Of a DNA stretch of 5,161 nt, positions 4,802-5,161 are shown in pieces (the stretch's first letter is position 1; the number at the start of each line of letters is the position of its first letter). The notes below the pieces were generated by a model. The model saw only the letters and a list, made by a program, of their open reading frames with translations. It was not told the DNA's origin and searched no databases. Source of the DNA: Bacillota bacterium (GTDB lineage Bacteria; Bacillota; Clostridia; Clostridiales; Clostridiaceae). A program made the position numbers and the translations under genes. The stretch spans positions 1 through 5,161 of the forward strand of contig JAEXZL010000047.1 in NCBI GenBank assembly GCA_023451395.1, given 5' to 3'.

Positions 4802-5161
4802 TCACCATCCAATCTCATAAGCTGTCTTTGTAGTTGCATTGGTGTAAATCTCAGAAACCCTTCCACTATTTATCTTGATAATAGTATTAGCCATTTCTGC
4901 AATATTCTGATTGTGAGTTACCATAATAATTGTGAAACCGTATTCTCTTTGCAGTTTCAAGATATAATCAAGAACCTGTCGCCCTGTTTCCTCATCCAAA
5001 GCACCTGTAGGCTCGTCTAGGAACAGGACCTTTGGATTTTTAGCCAGTGCCCTGGCAATAGAAGCTCGCTGCTGCTCCCCTCCAGAAAGTTCACTGGGGT
5101 ACTTATTTAACTTTTCCCCAAGGCCTACCGCTTCAATGATAGTCTTGTAGTCTTTATTCCC
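4802..5161 (-). CDS. ABC transporter ATP-binding protein, C-terminal part (partial, runs off right edge)
   Basis: The reading frame is open from the right edge of the window to a TGA at 4804-4802, giving 119 residues; the start and Walker A lie outside. It has the ABC signature LSGGEQQR (25-32 of the fragment, about 5089-5066), Walker B VLFLDEP with catalytic Glu50, the D-loop GALD (53-56) and the switch His83 in VTHN. The EPTGALD form is typical of the MacB/LolD/FtsE group that works with FtsX-type permeases. After the H-loop come IAEMANTIIKINSGRVSEI and a short tail ending YEIGW. All active-site motifs expected in this part are intact. It is four bases from the permease start, so the two form one transcription and translation unit and together power the exporter. 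The upstream promoter and any regulator are outside the window. Confidence 0.95.
   Translation of the reverse strand, partial: GNKDYKTIIEAVGLGEKLNKYPSELSGGEQQRASIARALAKNPKVLFLDEPTGALDEETGRQVLDYILKLQREYGFTIIMVTHNQNIAEMANTIIKINSGRVSEIYTNATTKTAYEIGW

Noticed and set aside
4798..4866. Permease start at the ATG at 4866
   Set aside because: It would overlap the ATPase coding sequence and add a hydrophilic stretch before the first helix. The ATG at 4797 is four bases past the ATPase stop with GGTGAT upstream.
4703..5020. Plus-strand open frame of 105 codons opposite the permease/ATPase junction
   Set aside because: It is antisense to intact ABC motifs and reads as reverse-complement of membrane and ATPase coding sequence.

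Overview
The window looks like chromosome from a low-GC Gram-positive anaerobe of the Clostridium type. The evidence is AT-rich DNA, strong AGGAGG/GGAGG ribosome binding sites, TTGACA/TATAAT-like promoters and protein families typical of Clostridium and Bacillus. No species is claimed. I see no tRNA, rRNA, CRISPR array, insertion sequence or phage gene.

Layout from left to right. (1) Positions 1-378, minus strand: a PadR-family repressor whose stop codon overlaps the start of a second gene that runs off the left edge. That gene begins like the PadR-linked HAAS/permease-prefix membrane proteins. A TTGACA-N18-TATACT promoter for the pair has a 21-bp imperfect palindrome covering its spacer, a probable autorepression operator. 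(2) Positions 617-1351, plus strand: a lipoprotein with an Asn/Ser/Asp-rich linker and a YjgB-like (DUF4309) domain. Its leader carries copies of CTTACTA. (3) Positions 1365-2330 (minus) and 2440-2919 (plus): a divergent pair made of an HTH-WYL type (YafY/YobV-like) regulator and a stand-alone GyrI-like effector-binding protein (YobU-like). The two candidate promoters overlap in the 109-bp gap. (4) Positions 2999-3035: a strong bidirectional terminator that contains the stop codon of a convergent flavodoxin-like gene (3025-3501, minus). (5) Positions 3565-5161, minus strand: the end of a MacB/LolD-type ABC exporter operon. It comprises the C-terminal part of the ATPase (cut by the right edge), a tightly coupled FtsX-type permease and a terminator.

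The window is mainly small regulatory and envelope modules, each with its own promoter or terminator signals. Within modules the genes probably work together: PadR with its HAAS partner, the WYL regulator with the GyrI-like protein, and the ATPase with its permease. Between modules I see no functional link. I found no convincing evidence of a wholly new system. The features most worth following are the palindrome in the PadR promoter, the WYL/GyrI-like divergent pair with an atypical WYL motif, and the repeated heptamer upstream of the lipoprotein gene.
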